From assembly GCF_900116865.1 (NCBI RefSeq), contig NZ_FPCD01000002.1, positions 186,001-250,000 on the forward strand: DNA of 64,000 nt, read 5' to 3'. The stretch's first letter is position 1, and each line of letters opens with the position of its first letter. This document shows positions 35,839 to 44,486 of this stretch, piece by piece. The notes beneath the pieces are model-generated. The model saw only the letters and a program-made list of their open reading frames with translations, made no database searches and was not told the origin of the DNA. A program made the translations under genes and the position numbers. This DNA is from Butyrivibrio sp. M55. GTDB lineage: Bacteria > Bacillota > Clostridia > Lachnospirales > Lachnospiraceae.

Positions 35839-37104
35839 ATGACAAAGATTGATATTATATCAGGATTTTTGGGTGCCGGAAAAACCACCCTTATAAAGAA
35901 ACTTCTTAAGGAAGCGCTTAACGGAACCAAGGTTGTTCTTATCGAAAATGAATTTGGTGAGATTGGTATCGACGGCGGCTTTTTGAAGGAGTCCGGAATA
36001 GAGATTACAGAGATGAATTCAGGTTGTATCTGCTGCTCACTTGTAGGAGATTTTGAGACATCTCTTAAGGAAGTTATGACAACATATGCTCCTGAGAGAA
36101 TTCTCATCGAGCCTTCGGGAGTTGGTAAGCTTTCAGATGTAATGAGAGCGATTCAGAATATTGCAGACGCAGACGACAATATGGAACTCAACAGCGCTGT
36201 TACCGTTGTTGACGTATCTAAGGCTAAGGTTTATATCAAGAACTTCGGTGAGTTCTTCATTAATCAGATTGAAAATGCCGGAACCATTATTCTTTCAAGA
36301 ACAGATAAGGCGGATCAGAAGAAGATTGAGGAGGCGGTTAAGCTTATCCGTAGCCATAATGAGAAGGCTACCATTATAACAACTCCTCTTGATGAGATAA
36401 CAGGAAAAGAGATCCTTGATACATTTGAGGGAAACAGCGATCTTGAGGCAGAGCTTCTTAGGCTTGTAATGGAAGAAGCTGAGGAACATCACCATCACCA
36501 CCATCATCACGGAAGCCACAAAGAGGTTAATGAGGATGGTTCGGTAGTATACAGAACACATCACGACGATGATGAAGACGAGCATGAGCATTGTTGCCAC
36601 CACCATCACGACGATGAAGATGAAGAGGAGCACGGACATTGCTGCCACCACCATCACGACGATGAGGAAGAAGACGAGCATGAGCATTGCTGCCACCACC
36701 ATCACGACGATGAGGAAGAAGACGAGCATGAGCATTGCTGCCACCACCATCACGACGATGAGGATGAAGATGAGCACGATCATTGCTGCTGTCATGGCCA
36801 CGGACATGACCACGATCATGCGGCTCATGAGGTATTTACAAGCTGGGGAATGGAAACTCCCGTTAAGTATACGGCTGACGAGATCAAGGATATGCTTGAA
36901 AAGCTTGATGAAGACTCTGATTACGGAATTGTTCTTCGTTCTAAGGGTGTTGTTCCCGCAACAGACGGCACATGGATCGAATTTGACTATGTTCCCGGCG
37001 AAGCTGATGTAAGAAGCGGCGCTGCCGATGTTACAGGAAAGATCTGCGTAATCGGTTCAGGCCTTAATGAAGATAAGCTTGAACAGCTTTTCCGCAAACT
37101 TTGA
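35839..37104 (+). CDS. CobW/G3E family GTPase with His/Cys/acidic repeat loop
   Basis: A 421-residue metallochaperone-type GTPase. The ATG at 35839 is chosen over an upstream in-frame GTG at 35821 by TGGAG spacing and because the GTPase fold begins at once. Motifs are Walker A GFLGAGKT (9-16), the switch-like IENEFGE, the metal-binding CICC (Cys63, 65, 66) and SRTDKAD, matching the NKxD-type base motif. Between the GTPase and the C-terminal CobW_C domain lies a loop of about 110 residues made of His clusters and 16-residue repeats (consensus HCCHHHHDDEEEDEHE). It would bind many Zn, Ni or Co ions. It probably delivers or stores a metal. Two related genes follow at short spacing. Confidence 0.88.
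   Translation: MTKIDIISGFLGAGKTTLIKKLLKEALNGTKVVLIENEFGEIGIDGGFLKESGIEITEMNSGCICCSLVGDFETSLKEVMTTYAPERILIEPSGVGKLSDVMRAIQNIADADDNMELNSAVTVVDVSKAKVYIKNFGEFFINQIENAGTIILSRTDKADQKKIEEAVKLIRSHNEKATIITTPLDEITGKEILDTFEGNSDLEAELLRLVMEEAEEHHHHHHHHGSHKEVNEDGSVVYRTHHDDDEDEHEHCCHHHHDDEDEEEHGHCCHHHHDDEEEDEHEHCCHHHHDDEEEDEHEHCCHHHHDDEDEDEHDHCCCHGHGHDHDHAAHEVFTSWGMETPVKYTADEIKDMLEKLDEDSDYGIVLRSKGVVPATDGTWIEFDYVPGEADVRSGAADVTGKICVIGSGLNEDKLEQLFRKL
36589..36780 (+). repeat. Four 48-bp tandem repeats coding a His/Cys metal loop
   Basis: Four in-frame 48-bp units plus a partial fifth. Units 2 (36637-36684) and 3 (36685-36732) are identical at all 48 bases, pointing to recent copy-number change. Units 1 and 4 differ only at the acidic end. 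Confidence 0.9.
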
Positions 37105-37118
37105 TAAGGAGAAAGAAA

Positions 37119-38060
37119 TTGAAACCGGTATATATTATCAATGGATTCCTTGACAGCGGAAAGACTGATTTTTTCCGTTATACAATAGCTCAGCCTTATT
37201 TCAGGACCAGAGGTAAGACTCTTCTTTTGGTGTGTGAAGAGGGTGAGAATGATTATGAAGAGAAACTTCTTAAGTCTACGAATACTATTCTTGAGAAGAT
37301 AGAAGATGAAGAAGAGCTTAATCCCGATAATCTGATAAAGCTTGATGCCAAGTACAATCCGGAACGTATTCTTATCGAGTACAACGGAATGTGGAACTTT
37401 AAGAATTTGAAGCTTCCCGTTATGTGGAATCTGGAACAGCAGATCACTGTTATAGACGCTTCTAATTTTGAGTTGTATTTCAATAATATGAAGTCTCTTT
37501 TGGCAGAACAGCTTAGAAACTCTGATCTTATTCTGTTCAACAGATGTGACGGAATAAGCGATCTTGCTTCGTTTAAGAGAAATGTAAAAGCAATTAACCA
37601 GAAGGCTGATATCATATTTGAAGATATGAACGGCGAGGTTGATGTTACACTTGATGAGGATCTTCCTTTTGATCTTAACGCAGATCCTATAGAGCTCAAT
37701 AATTTCGGATACGGAATGTTCTATCTGGATGCACTTGAGCATGTTGATAGATATGAAGGAAAGAACGTTAAGTTCAAGGCGATGGTACTTATACCGCCGG
37801 AGTTCCCTAAGAACAGATTTGTTCCGGGAAGAATGGCTATGACTTGTTGCGCAGAGGACATGCAGTTCCTTGGATTTGCCTGTGAGTATGACAAAGTAGA
37901 TACTCTTACAGAAAAAGAATGGGTTCTTGTGACTGCCAAAGTTACAAAGAAATTTGTTCCCGAGTACAACGGGGAAGGACCGGTTCTTGAGGCTATTTCT
38001 ATAGAGAAGACGGATGCTCCCGAGTATCCTGTAATTGATTTCTCTAATCCTCAGCAATAA
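37119..38060 (+). CDS. Degenerate CobW-like GTPase with DUF1980-like C-terminus
   Basis: A 313-residue protein. The TTG at 37119 is the start, with AAGGAG 6 nt upstream. The N-terminus resembles the CobW fold, but Walker A reads GFLDSGKT (9-16) instead of GxxGxGKT. The CxCC metal motif is missing, and the base motif reads FNRCDG. From about residue 205 the sequence (HVDRYEGKNVKFKAMVL, RMAMTCCAEDMQFLGF with Cys243/244) looks like the C-terminal part of YcgQ/DUF1980 (TIGR03943) proteins, linked elsewhere to metal-associated permeases. The gene starts 14 bp after the true CobW gene. A partner or regulator of it in metal handling is inferred. Confidence 0.75.
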   Translation: MKPVYIINGFLDSGKTDFFRYTIAQPYFRTRGKTLLLVCEEGENDYEEKLLKSTNTILEKIEDEEELNPDNLIKLDAKYNPERILIEYNGMWNFKNLKLPVMWNLEQQITVIDASNFELYFNNMKSLLAEQLRNSDLILFNRCDGISDLASFKRNVKAINQKADIIFEDMNGEVDVTLDEDLPFDLNADPIELNNFGYGMFYLDALEHVDRYEGKNVKFKAMVLIPPEFPKNRFVPGRMAMTCCAEDMQFLGFACEYDKVDTLTEKEWVLVTAKVTKKFVPEYNGEGPVLEAISIEKTDAPEYPVIDFSNPQQ

Positions 38061-38082
38061 TATATGTAAAACAGGAGCTTAT

Positions 38083-38994
38083 ATGTTTGAATATCTTCCA
38101 ATACAGTGGTTATTTCTGTTTTATTTCTACAGCTTTTTTGGCTGGTGTTTCGAATCTGCATATGTTTCAATTTTAGAGAAAAAGTTGGTAAACAGGGGCT
38201 TTATGAGAGGCCCTTTTTTGCCGTTATACGGATGCGGCGGTGTAATGATGCTTGTCGTATCAAAACCCTTCTACAGCAATATCCTTTTGGTGTATGTTGC
38301 GGGCTGTGTCGGAGCAACGCTGCTTGAATATATCACCGGAGTTACAATGGAGGCGTTGTTTAAGGTCAGATACTGGGATTATTCTCATAAGCCTTTTAAT
38401 TTCAAGGGACATATCTGCCTTGAATCAACACTCTTTTGGGGAGTCCTGACGGTAGTGTTTTCGCACTTTTTCCAGATTCCGATAGAGCATATGGTACGTG
38501 CGATTCCTTATCACGTGCTTTCTATAGCTACTCTTATTGTTACTTTCCTTCTTGGCGGCGATTTCATGATAGCGTTTAAGACTGCTCTCGATCTTAGAGA
38601 CGTTCTTATCTATATGGAGAAAGCCAAGGATGAGATGAGAAAGATGCAGAAGAGGCTTGATGCCCTTGTTACATCCAAGAGTGAGAATGTAAGAGGCGGA
38701 ATTGAAACGAGAGTAGATGCACTCAGTGCAACGCTTGACAGTTCGTTTAAAAAGATAAGGGAAAAGATAAACGTGAACCCCTCAGGTTATGTAAGTGATG
38801 TTAAGGATGAGATAGCCGAACTTTATGCAAAGTATCGTATTCTTATGTCCAAACTTACTCCCGAGCCTATAAAGGGATTTTTTGAGTGGTACAGAGAAAA
38901 GACTATTCAGGGAAACCCGAGCATGGTATCTGAGAAGTTCAAGCTTAGCTTGGAAGAGATAAAAGAAAAGGTTTCAAACATTCGTAAGAAATAA
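38083..38994 (+). CDS. PF06541-type membrane protein (putative ABC transporter permease)
   Basis: A 303-residue membrane protein of the family annotated as putative ABC transporter permease (CmpB-like, PF06541). The start at 38083 has CAGGAG. Five hydrophobic segments occupy about 1-175, with conserved FFGWCFESAY, NRGFMRGPFLPLYGCGG and the RYWDYSHKPFN region. The last 120 residues are a soluble helical tail. No ATPase partner is present, and the transporter label is unproven for this family. It follows the degenerate CobW-like gene by 22 bp and is likely co-transcribed. Confidence 0.8.
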   Translation: MFEYLPIQWLFLFYFYSFFGWCFESAYVSILEKKLVNRGFMRGPFLPLYGCGGVMMLVVSKPFYSNILLVYVAGCVGATLLEYITGVTMEALFKVRYWDYSHKPFNFKGHICLESTLFWGVLTVVFSHFFQIPIEHMVRAIPYHVLSIATLIVTFLLGGDFMIAFKTALDLRDVLIYMEKAKDEMRKMQKRLDALVTSKSENVRGGIETRVDALSATLDSSFKKIREKINVNPSGYVSDVKDEIAELYAKYRILMSKLTPEPIKGFFEWYREKTIQGNPSMVSEKFKLSLEEIKEKVSNIRKK

Positions 38995-39020
38995 AAACAG
39001 AACAAAAAACAAAGCAATAA

Positions 39021-39060
39021 AAAACCTCATGTCGGTGAGAAGACATGAGGTTTTGTTATA
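39021..39060. terminator. Bidirectional terminator between the CobW cluster and rpsT
   Basis: A perfect 13-bp stem (39021-39033 with 39042-39054) flanked by A and T runs on each side, so it works for both convergent genes. Confidence 0.9.
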
Positions 39061-39078
39061 TACACATTTTTAAAATAA

Positions 39079-39342
39079 TTAAGCCATTTTGTTTACGGCC
39101 TGAGCAAGACGAGAAACTTTTCTTGAAGCTGTGTTCTTCTTGAAAACACCCTTTGACTCAGCCTTGTCGATTGCAGATGTAGCAGCGAGAAGAGCCTTAG
39201 CAGCCTCATCCTTGTTACCTGCATCAATAGCAGTTCTAACTTTCTTGATCTCAGTCTTAACTGCTGACTTGATCATCTGATTTCTTTCTGCTTTTTTCTT
39301 ATTAACTAAAACTCTTTTCTTGGCGGATTTAATATTTGCCAT
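39079..39342 (-). CDS. rpsT: 30S ribosomal protein S20
   Basis: An 87-residue, very basic, helical protein with the family start MANIKSAKKRV and a central Ala/Lys-rich body. S20 binds 16S rRNA in the small-subunit body. The ATG has GGAGGT 5 nt upstream on the minus strand. The gene is divergent from lepA, a common arrangement in Firmicutes, and has a near-consensus promoter. Confidence 0.97.
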   Translation of the reverse strand: MANIKSAKKRVLVNKKKAERNQMIKSAVKTEIKKVRTAIDAGNKDEAAKALLAATSAIDKAESKGVFKKNTASRKVSRLAQAVNKMA

Positions 39343-39432
39343 AGTTACCTCCGAAAAATAATATGATTATTATTTGTAAGTTCGTGTGCGCATTAAGCCG
39401 GACACGGACAGTTAATGCTACATACGTTAAAT

Positions 39433-39461
39433 ATATTAGATGAATTTCAAGAAACTGTCAA
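39433..39461 (-). promoter_or_regulatory. Near-consensus sigma-A promoter of rpsT
   Basis: On the minus strand TTGACA (39456-39461) and TAATAT (39433-39438) with a 17-bp spacer, about 91 bp before rpsT. Confidence 0.85.
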
Positions 39462-39532
39462 TAGATTTTTGCCTTTTGTCATGGTATCATATGATGATGT
39501 AATGAAAGATGAATAGGAATAGAGGTAGCTTT

Positions 39533-41341
39533 GTGGATCAGAGTAAAATTAGAAATTTTTGTATAGTTGCACATATCGATCACGGTAAATCGACTCTTGC
39601 CGACAGAATGATCGAGAAGACCGGTGTTCTTACAAGCAGAGAGATGCAGAACCAGGTTCTCGACAATATGGATATTGAGAGGGAGAGAGGAATTACCATC
39701 AAGTCTCAGGCCGTAAGAATGATATATAAGGCCAAGGACGGAGAAGAATATACATTTAATATGATAGATACTCCCGGACACGTAGACTTTGGATATGAGG
39801 TTTCACGAAGTCTTGCGGCATGTGACGGAGCAATTCTTGTTGTCGACGCTACGCAGGGTGTAGAGGCTCAGACACTTGCAAATGTGTATATGGCGCTCGA
39901 CCATGATCTGGATGTTTTTCCTGTTATCAATAAAATAGACCTTCCCAGTGCACAGCCACAGGAAGTTAAGGATGAGATAGAAGATGTTATAGGCATAGAG
40001 GCTCAGGACGCTCCGCTTATTTCGGCAAAAAACGGAATAGGAATAGAGGAAGTTCTTGAGGCGGTAGTACAGAAAATTCCCGCTCCAAACGGAGATGCGG
40101 GAAAGCCTCTTACAGCGCTTATCTTTGACAGTATATATGACTCATACAGAGGTGTTATCGTATTTGTAAGAGTAAGAGACGGTGTTCTTAAGAAGGGCAT
40201 GAAGGTACGCTTCATGGCTACCGGCGCAGAATCCGAAGTAGTTGAAGTTGGATATTTCGGACCCGGAAGATTTATTCCGAACGATGAACTCACAGCCGGA
40301 GATGTTGGATACTTCACGGCATCTATCAAGAATATTCAGGATACCAGAGTCGGTGATACGGTAACTGATTCTGCAAGCCCCTGCGCAGAGGCACTTCCCG
40401 GATATAAGAAAGTTATGCCGATGGTTTACTGCGGACTTTACCCTGCAGATTCGGCGCATTATTCAGATCTTAGAGATGCACTTGAAAAGCTTCAGCTTAA
40501 TGATGCTTCTTTATTCTATGAACCTGAGACTTCACAGGCTCTCGGATTCGGATTCAGAGCGGGATTCTTGGGACTTCTTCATCTTGAAGTTATCCAGGAG
40601 AGACTTGAGAGAGAGTATGACCTTAACCTCGTTACTACAGCGCCCGGCGTTGTTTATAAGGTACACAAGAATGACGGAACGGTATTTGATCTCACCAATC
40701 CTTCCAATTTGCCCGATCCTACAGAGATAGAGTACATGGAAGAGCCTATGGTAAACGGCGAGATTATGGTAACTACCGATTATGTCGGAGCTATAATGCA
40801 GCTTTGCCAGGAAAGACGAGGCAAATATATAAGTACGGATTACATTGAGCAGACAAGAGCAATCCTTAAGTACGAACTTCCGCTCAATGAGATTATTTAC
40901 GATTTCTTTGACGCACTTAAGTCAAGATCAAGGGGCTATGCTTCGTTTGATTATGAGCTCAAGGGCTATGAGAGATCGGATCTTGTTAAGCTTGATATTC
41001 TCATCAACAGAGAAGAAGTCGATGCGCTTTCATTTATCGTTCATAAGGACGGCGCGTATGAGCGTGGACGCAAGATGTGTGAGAAGCTCAAGGAAGAGAT
41101 ACCGAGGCACCTTTTCGAAGTGCCTATCCAGGCAGCCGTTGGCGGCAAGATAATAGCTAGAGAGACAGTAAAGGCTTATAGAAAAGATGTCCTTGCCAAG
41201 TGTTACGGTGGTGATATTACCCGTAAGAAGAAGCTTCTTGAGAAGCAGAAAGAGGGTAAAAAGAAGATGCGCCAGATCGGTAACGTAGAAGTTCCGCAGG
41301 CAGCATTCTTAAGCGTTCTTAAGCTTGACAGTACAGACTGA
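39533..41341 (+). CDS. lepA: Elongation factor 4 (LepA)
   Basis: LepA is a ribosome-associated GTPase that acts on translocating or assembling ribosomes. About 602 residues from the GTG at 39533. That start has AGAGGT 6 nt upstream and gives the canonical [25 protein letters not shown] beginning; an in-frame ATG at 39509 would add eight residues but lacks a ribosome site. G motifs are [17 protein letters not shown] and NKIDLPSA. The LepA-specific C-terminal domain ([19 protein letters not shown]) is complete. hemW follows 54 bp later, the usual Firmicutes order. Confidence 0.95.
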   Translation: MDQSKIRNFCIVAHIDHGKSTLADRMIEKTGVLTSREMQNQVLDNMDIERERGITIKSQAVRMIYKAKDGEEYTFNMIDTPGHVDFGYEVSRSLAACDGAILVVDATQGVEAQTLANVYMALDHDLDVFPVINKIDLPSAQPQEVKDEIEDVIGIEAQDAPLISAKNGIGIEEVLEAVVQKIPAPNGDAGKPLTALIFDSIYDSYRGVIVFVRVRDGVLKKGMKVRFMATGAESEVVEVGYFGPGRFIPNDELTAGDVGYFTASIKNIQDTRVGDTVTDSASPCAEALPGYKKVMPMVYCGLYPADSAHYSDLRDALEKLQLNDASLFYEPETSQALGFGFRAGFLGLLHLEVIQERLEREYDLNLVTTAPGVVYKVHKNDGTVFDLTNPSNLPDPTEIEYMEEPMVNGEIMVTTDYVGAIMQLCQERRGKYISTDYIEQTRAILKYELPLNEIIYDFFDALKSRSRGYASFDYELKGYERSDLVKLDILINREEVDALSFIVHKDGAYERGRKMCEKLKEEIPRHLFEVPIQAAVGGKIIARETVKAYRKDVLAKCYGGDITRKKKLLEKQKEGKKKMRQIGNVEVPQAAFLSVLKLDSTD

Positions 41342-41395
41342 TGTGATGCAAAAAATCAGGTTTTATTGTTTGAAAGTTTTATGAGGCATTACTAA

Positions 41396-42553
41396 ATGAA
41401 TAACGAACTATCTTTATACGTGCACATACCTTTTTGCGTCAGGAAGTGTCTTTACTGCGACTTCTTGTCGTTTGGTGATAAAGAAAGCCTTATGGATGAT
41501 TACTTTAAGGCACTTTCAAAAGAACTTAAGGAGAGTGCGGGCGATTATAGAGACAGAGAGGTAAAAACGGTGTTCTTCGGAGGAGGAACACCTTCTTTGC
41601 CTAATGCGGTTTATATTTGTGATATTTTAGCCGATATAAAAGAGAATTATATTTTATCTAAAGATGTGGAAATAAGTCTTGAACTTAATCCCGGAACAGC
41701 TTCTTTTGACAAGATGAGAAGCTACAGGGATGCGGGATTTAACAGACTAAGTATAGGCATACAGTCTTTTAACGATGAAGAACTTAGAAGACTTGGAAGA
41801 ATACATGATTCAAAGACTGCGGTTAGAACCTACGAAGATGCGGTGAGAGCGGAATTCGACAACATAAATATCGACATTATGAGCGCGCTTCCGGGGCAGA
41901 GCGTGGAATCTTACACGGATACTCTTAATAAAGCGGCAAAGTTAGGCCCTGAGCATATTTCGGCGTACAGCCTTATTATCGAGGAGGGAACACCGTTTTT
42001 TGACATGGACCTTGACCTTCCCGGAGAAGACGCAGACAGGGATATGTATCACAAGACTGCTGAGATTCTTAATGAGTACGGATATCACAGATACGAAATA
42101 TCAAATTATGCCAAAGACGGATTTGATTGCAGGCACAACAAGGTTTACTGGAAAAGAGGAAACTACCTTGGACTTGGGCTTGGCGCTGCGTCTCTTGTAG
42201 ACAATGTGCGTTTTAGCAACACTCGTGACATGGCAGAGTACCTGAGCTTATCCAAAGACGGGATGAAAAGAGACAGAGAAGAGCTTTCCGTAAGGGCGCA
42301 GACAGAAGAGTTTATGTTCCTTGGGCTTAGGCTTACGGAAGGGATAAGGACGGATGATTTTAAGAAAGAATTCGGAAAGACAGTATTTGATGTCTATGAT
42401 GAAGTTATCGATAAATATCTTATGATGTCGCTTCTTGAGCTTCGTGATAAGGATATGAATATCACCGGTGATAAAGAGAAGGCGGCATATCTTAGATTGT
42501 CCGAGCGGGGACTTGACGTTTGCAATACGGTAATGGCGGACTTTTTGCTTTGA
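41396..42553 (+). CDS. hemW: HemW-type radical SAM protein
   Basis: A 385-residue radical SAM protein. The iron-sulfur motif is CX3CX2C at Cys14, 18 and 21 (HIPFCVRKCLYCDF), followed by VFFGGGTPS and GIQSFNDEELRRLGR. These proteins resemble coproporphyrinogen III dehydrogenase but act as heme chaperones in studied bacteria, so a coproporphyrinogen oxidase label should be avoided. The C-terminal HemN_C region (LGLGAASLVDNVRFSNT, FMFLGLRLTEGI) is present. The ribosome site is a weak GAGG 9 nt upstream. It lies directly after lepA, as is common. Confidence 0.92.
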   Translation: MNNELSLYVHIPFCVRKCLYCDFLSFGDKESLMDDYFKALSKELKESAGDYRDREVKTVFFGGGTPSLPNAVYICDILADIKENYILSKDVEISLELNPGTASFDKMRSYRDAGFNRLSIGIQSFNDEELRRLGRIHDSKTAVRTYEDAVRAEFDNINIDIMSALPGQSVESYTDTLNKAAKLGPEHISAYSLIIEEGTPFFDMDLDLPGEDADRDMYHKTAEILNEYGYHRYEISNYAKDGFDCRHNKVYWKRGNYLGLGLGAASLVDNVRFSNTRDMAEYLSLSKDGMKRDREELSVRAQTEEFMFLGLRLTEGIRTDDFKKEFGKTVFDVYDEVIDKYLMMSLLELRDKDMNITGDKEKAAYLRLSERGLDVCNTVMADFLL

Positions 42554-42594
42554 TGATATATTTATTCTAAATGTATAACTTGGGGGAATAAAAA

Positions 42595-43188
42595 ATGAAT
42601 TACAATTTCTTTGCACTTATTTCAAGAATGAAATATATAGACAGATGGGCACTTATGAGAAATACAAGGCAGGAAAATCTTTGTGAGCATTCAATGGAAG
42701 TTGCCATGATAGCTCATGCTCTCTGCGTTATAGGAAATACAAGGTACGGAAGGCATCTTGATGCCAATAAGGCGGCTCTTGTCGGACTTTATCACGACGC
42801 TTCTGAGATCATTACAGGAGATCTGCCGACTCCCGTAAAATATTACAATAAGGAATTAAAAACAGCATATAAGCAGGTTGAGGCGATTGCGGATGATAAG
42901 CTGCTTGAAAAGCTTCCCGACGATCTTAAGCCTTCTTTTGAACAGGTATTTAAGGCGGATGACAGCGAAGATGAGCGCTATATGAGGCGCCTTGTAAAAG
43001 CTGCAGACAAATTATCCGCGCTTATCAAGTGTATGGCAGAAACAAGTGCCGGCAACAATGAGTTCAGAACTGCGAAGGAAAGTACTGAAAAATCCGTGAG
43101 AAGCCTGTATATGGAGCTTCCCGAGGTTCTTGATTTTGTAAATGAGTTCCTTTCATCTTACGGAAATACTTTGGATGAGTTAACTTAA
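42595..43188 (+). CDS. HD-domain 5'-deoxynucleotidase, YfbR-like
   Basis: A 197-residue HD-domain protein closely matching the YfbR type, which removes phosphate from deoxynucleoside 5'-monophosphates with a divalent metal. Key parts are RWALMRNTRQENLCEHS (residues 18-34, with the substrate-binding Arg/Trp region and metal His) and GLYHDASEIITGDLPTPVKY with the HD pair. The C-terminal helix bundle has the expected spacing, with Asp near residue 137 (VKAADKLSAL) completing the metal site. RBS GGGGGA is 7 nt upstream. Role: nucleotide pool balance. Confidence 0.9.
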   Translation: MNYNFFALISRMKYIDRWALMRNTRQENLCEHSMEVAMIAHALCVIGNTRYGRHLDANKAALVGLYHDASEIITGDLPTPVKYYNKELKTAYKQVEAIADDKLLEKLPDDLKPSFEQVFKADDSEDERYMRRLVKAADKLSALIKCMAETSAGNNEFRTAKESTEKSVRSLYMELPEVLDFVNEFLSSYGNTLDELT

Positions 43189-43285
43189 CTTAAGACTTTA
43201 TTTATTGATTTTTCCGCATGATAGCGCGATAATTAGTGTATAAATTGGGGTGTTATGCTTTGTATATAGGGAGGAAATATTTACC

Positions 43286-44407
43286 ATGCTTTTTATTAAG
43301 TGTGATGAACTGAGACCGGGGATGAGACTAGCAAGACCGATATACAGTAGGAAAGGCGCACTTTTATATGACAGGGCCCATGTCCTTAAGGATGAGCAAA
43401 GTATTGATAATATCAGGAACTTTGGGCTTATTGGTGTGTTTATTCTTGAACCCGCAGAGCCTGTTCCGCCTATGACTCAGGACGATATTGAGTTTGAACG
43501 TTTTCAGACTGTGATGTATCACGACATCATGGAGGAACTTGCTCATATTGTTAAGGTGCACAAACAGGAGAAGTTTCCTAATATTTGTGCCCAGATAATA
43601 AAGAATTACGGTAATCTAAAAAAGAAGATTACTTTCCAGCAGGGACTTAGAAGTACCGAGGATTATATATACAAACACAGTCTGAATGTGGGAATCATTT
43701 CTGCGATGATTGCACATTCGTTAAATGCTTCGCTTTCCGATCAGAACGAAGCGGTAATGGCCGGTGTTATACATGATATCGGAAAACTTACTCTTTCTGC
43801 GGAACTTCAGTCCAAACTTAAGTGTACACCTGAAGAGATAAATACGATAGATGCCCATGAGATGGCGGGCTATCCTATCATTGACGATGCATTTTCTTCT
43901 TTGCCGAATGTAAAGAGAGCATGCAATCAGGCAAGAAAAGTACTTCTTGACTACAGAAAAGGAAATGATGTGGACATTTCCAAGACTCTTTTATCTGCAA
44001 GGATTCTCATAGTTGCGGGAATATTTGATAAGGAAACGGCTGCGAGAGTAGACGATGCGCCTATTTCCGAAGTTCTCGTTATCAGAAGGATGATGCAGAG
44101 AAGTGATGTCTTTGACCCAAGAGTGGTTCAGGCACTTGTTGATTCCATAAACATTCTTGTTCCGGGAGTCAGCGTTGAGCTTAACACCGGTGAGAAAGCT
44201 CTGGTTATCAAGACCAACGATCTTGATTTCCTGCGTCCGACTGTTTTGAGTTTTAAGGATAACAGCATTATCGACCTTTCGAATAGAAGGGCATACGGTG
44301 ATATTGAGATTATAGATATTATGAAGACTATGGATAACAGATATATGATGGATCTGTCCAAAGTCAAAGGCCTTGGTATTGTCGTGGAAGAGCCTGAGTA
44401 TGTGTGA
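43286..44407 (+). CDS. HD-GYP-like protein with a degenerate GYP half
   Basis: A 373-residue cytosolic protein; the ATG at 43286 follows AGGGAGG. It has an N-terminal region of about 120 residues, then an HD domain with KHSLNVGIISAMIAHSL and GVIHDIGKL (His163-Asp164). Active HD-GYP enzymes, which break down c-di-GMP, carry HHE..DG.GYP further on. Here that stretch reads CNQARKVLLDYRKGND, so the second signature is lost. The downstream ARILIVAGIFDKETAARVDDAP and DPRVVQALVDS still align with the family. A c-di-GMP-binding or otherwise non-catalytic role is inferred; a residual HD phosphodiesterase is possible. Confidence 0.82.
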   Translation: MLFIKCDELRPGMRLARPIYSRKGALLYDRAHVLKDEQSIDNIRNFGLIGVFILEPAEPVPPMTQDDIEFERFQTVMYHDIMEELAHIVKVHKQEKFPNICAQIIKNYGNLKKKITFQQGLRSTEDYIYKHSLNVGIISAMIAHSLNASLSDQNEAVMAGVIHDIGKLTLSAELQSKLKCTPEEINTIDAHEMAGYPIIDDAFSSLPNVKRACNQARKVLLDYRKGNDVDISKTLLSARILIVAGIFDKETAARVDDAPISEVLVIRRMMQRSDVFDPRVVQALVDSINILVPGVSVELNTGEKALVIKTNDLDFLRPTVLSFKDNSIIDLSNRRAYGDIEIIDIMKTMDNRYMMDLSKVKGLGIVVEEPEYV

Positions 44408-44486
44408 AAGTGCGGATTATGCTGTGGTATATAGCTGTACTTGCGACACGTACAAATAGAATTTATCAGAACAGGGATGGAAGTAT

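Noticed and set aside
36295..36828. Antisense reading frame of 177 codons over the CobW His-rich region
   Set aside because: It mirrors the His/Asp repeat codons on the other strand, giving a Met/Val low-complexity product, and the sense strand has full CobW motifs.
36987..38057. Antisense frame of 356 codons opposite the degenerate CobW-like gene
   Set aside because: No family motif, no ribosome site, and it lies wholly opposite a gene with a clear start site and domain content.
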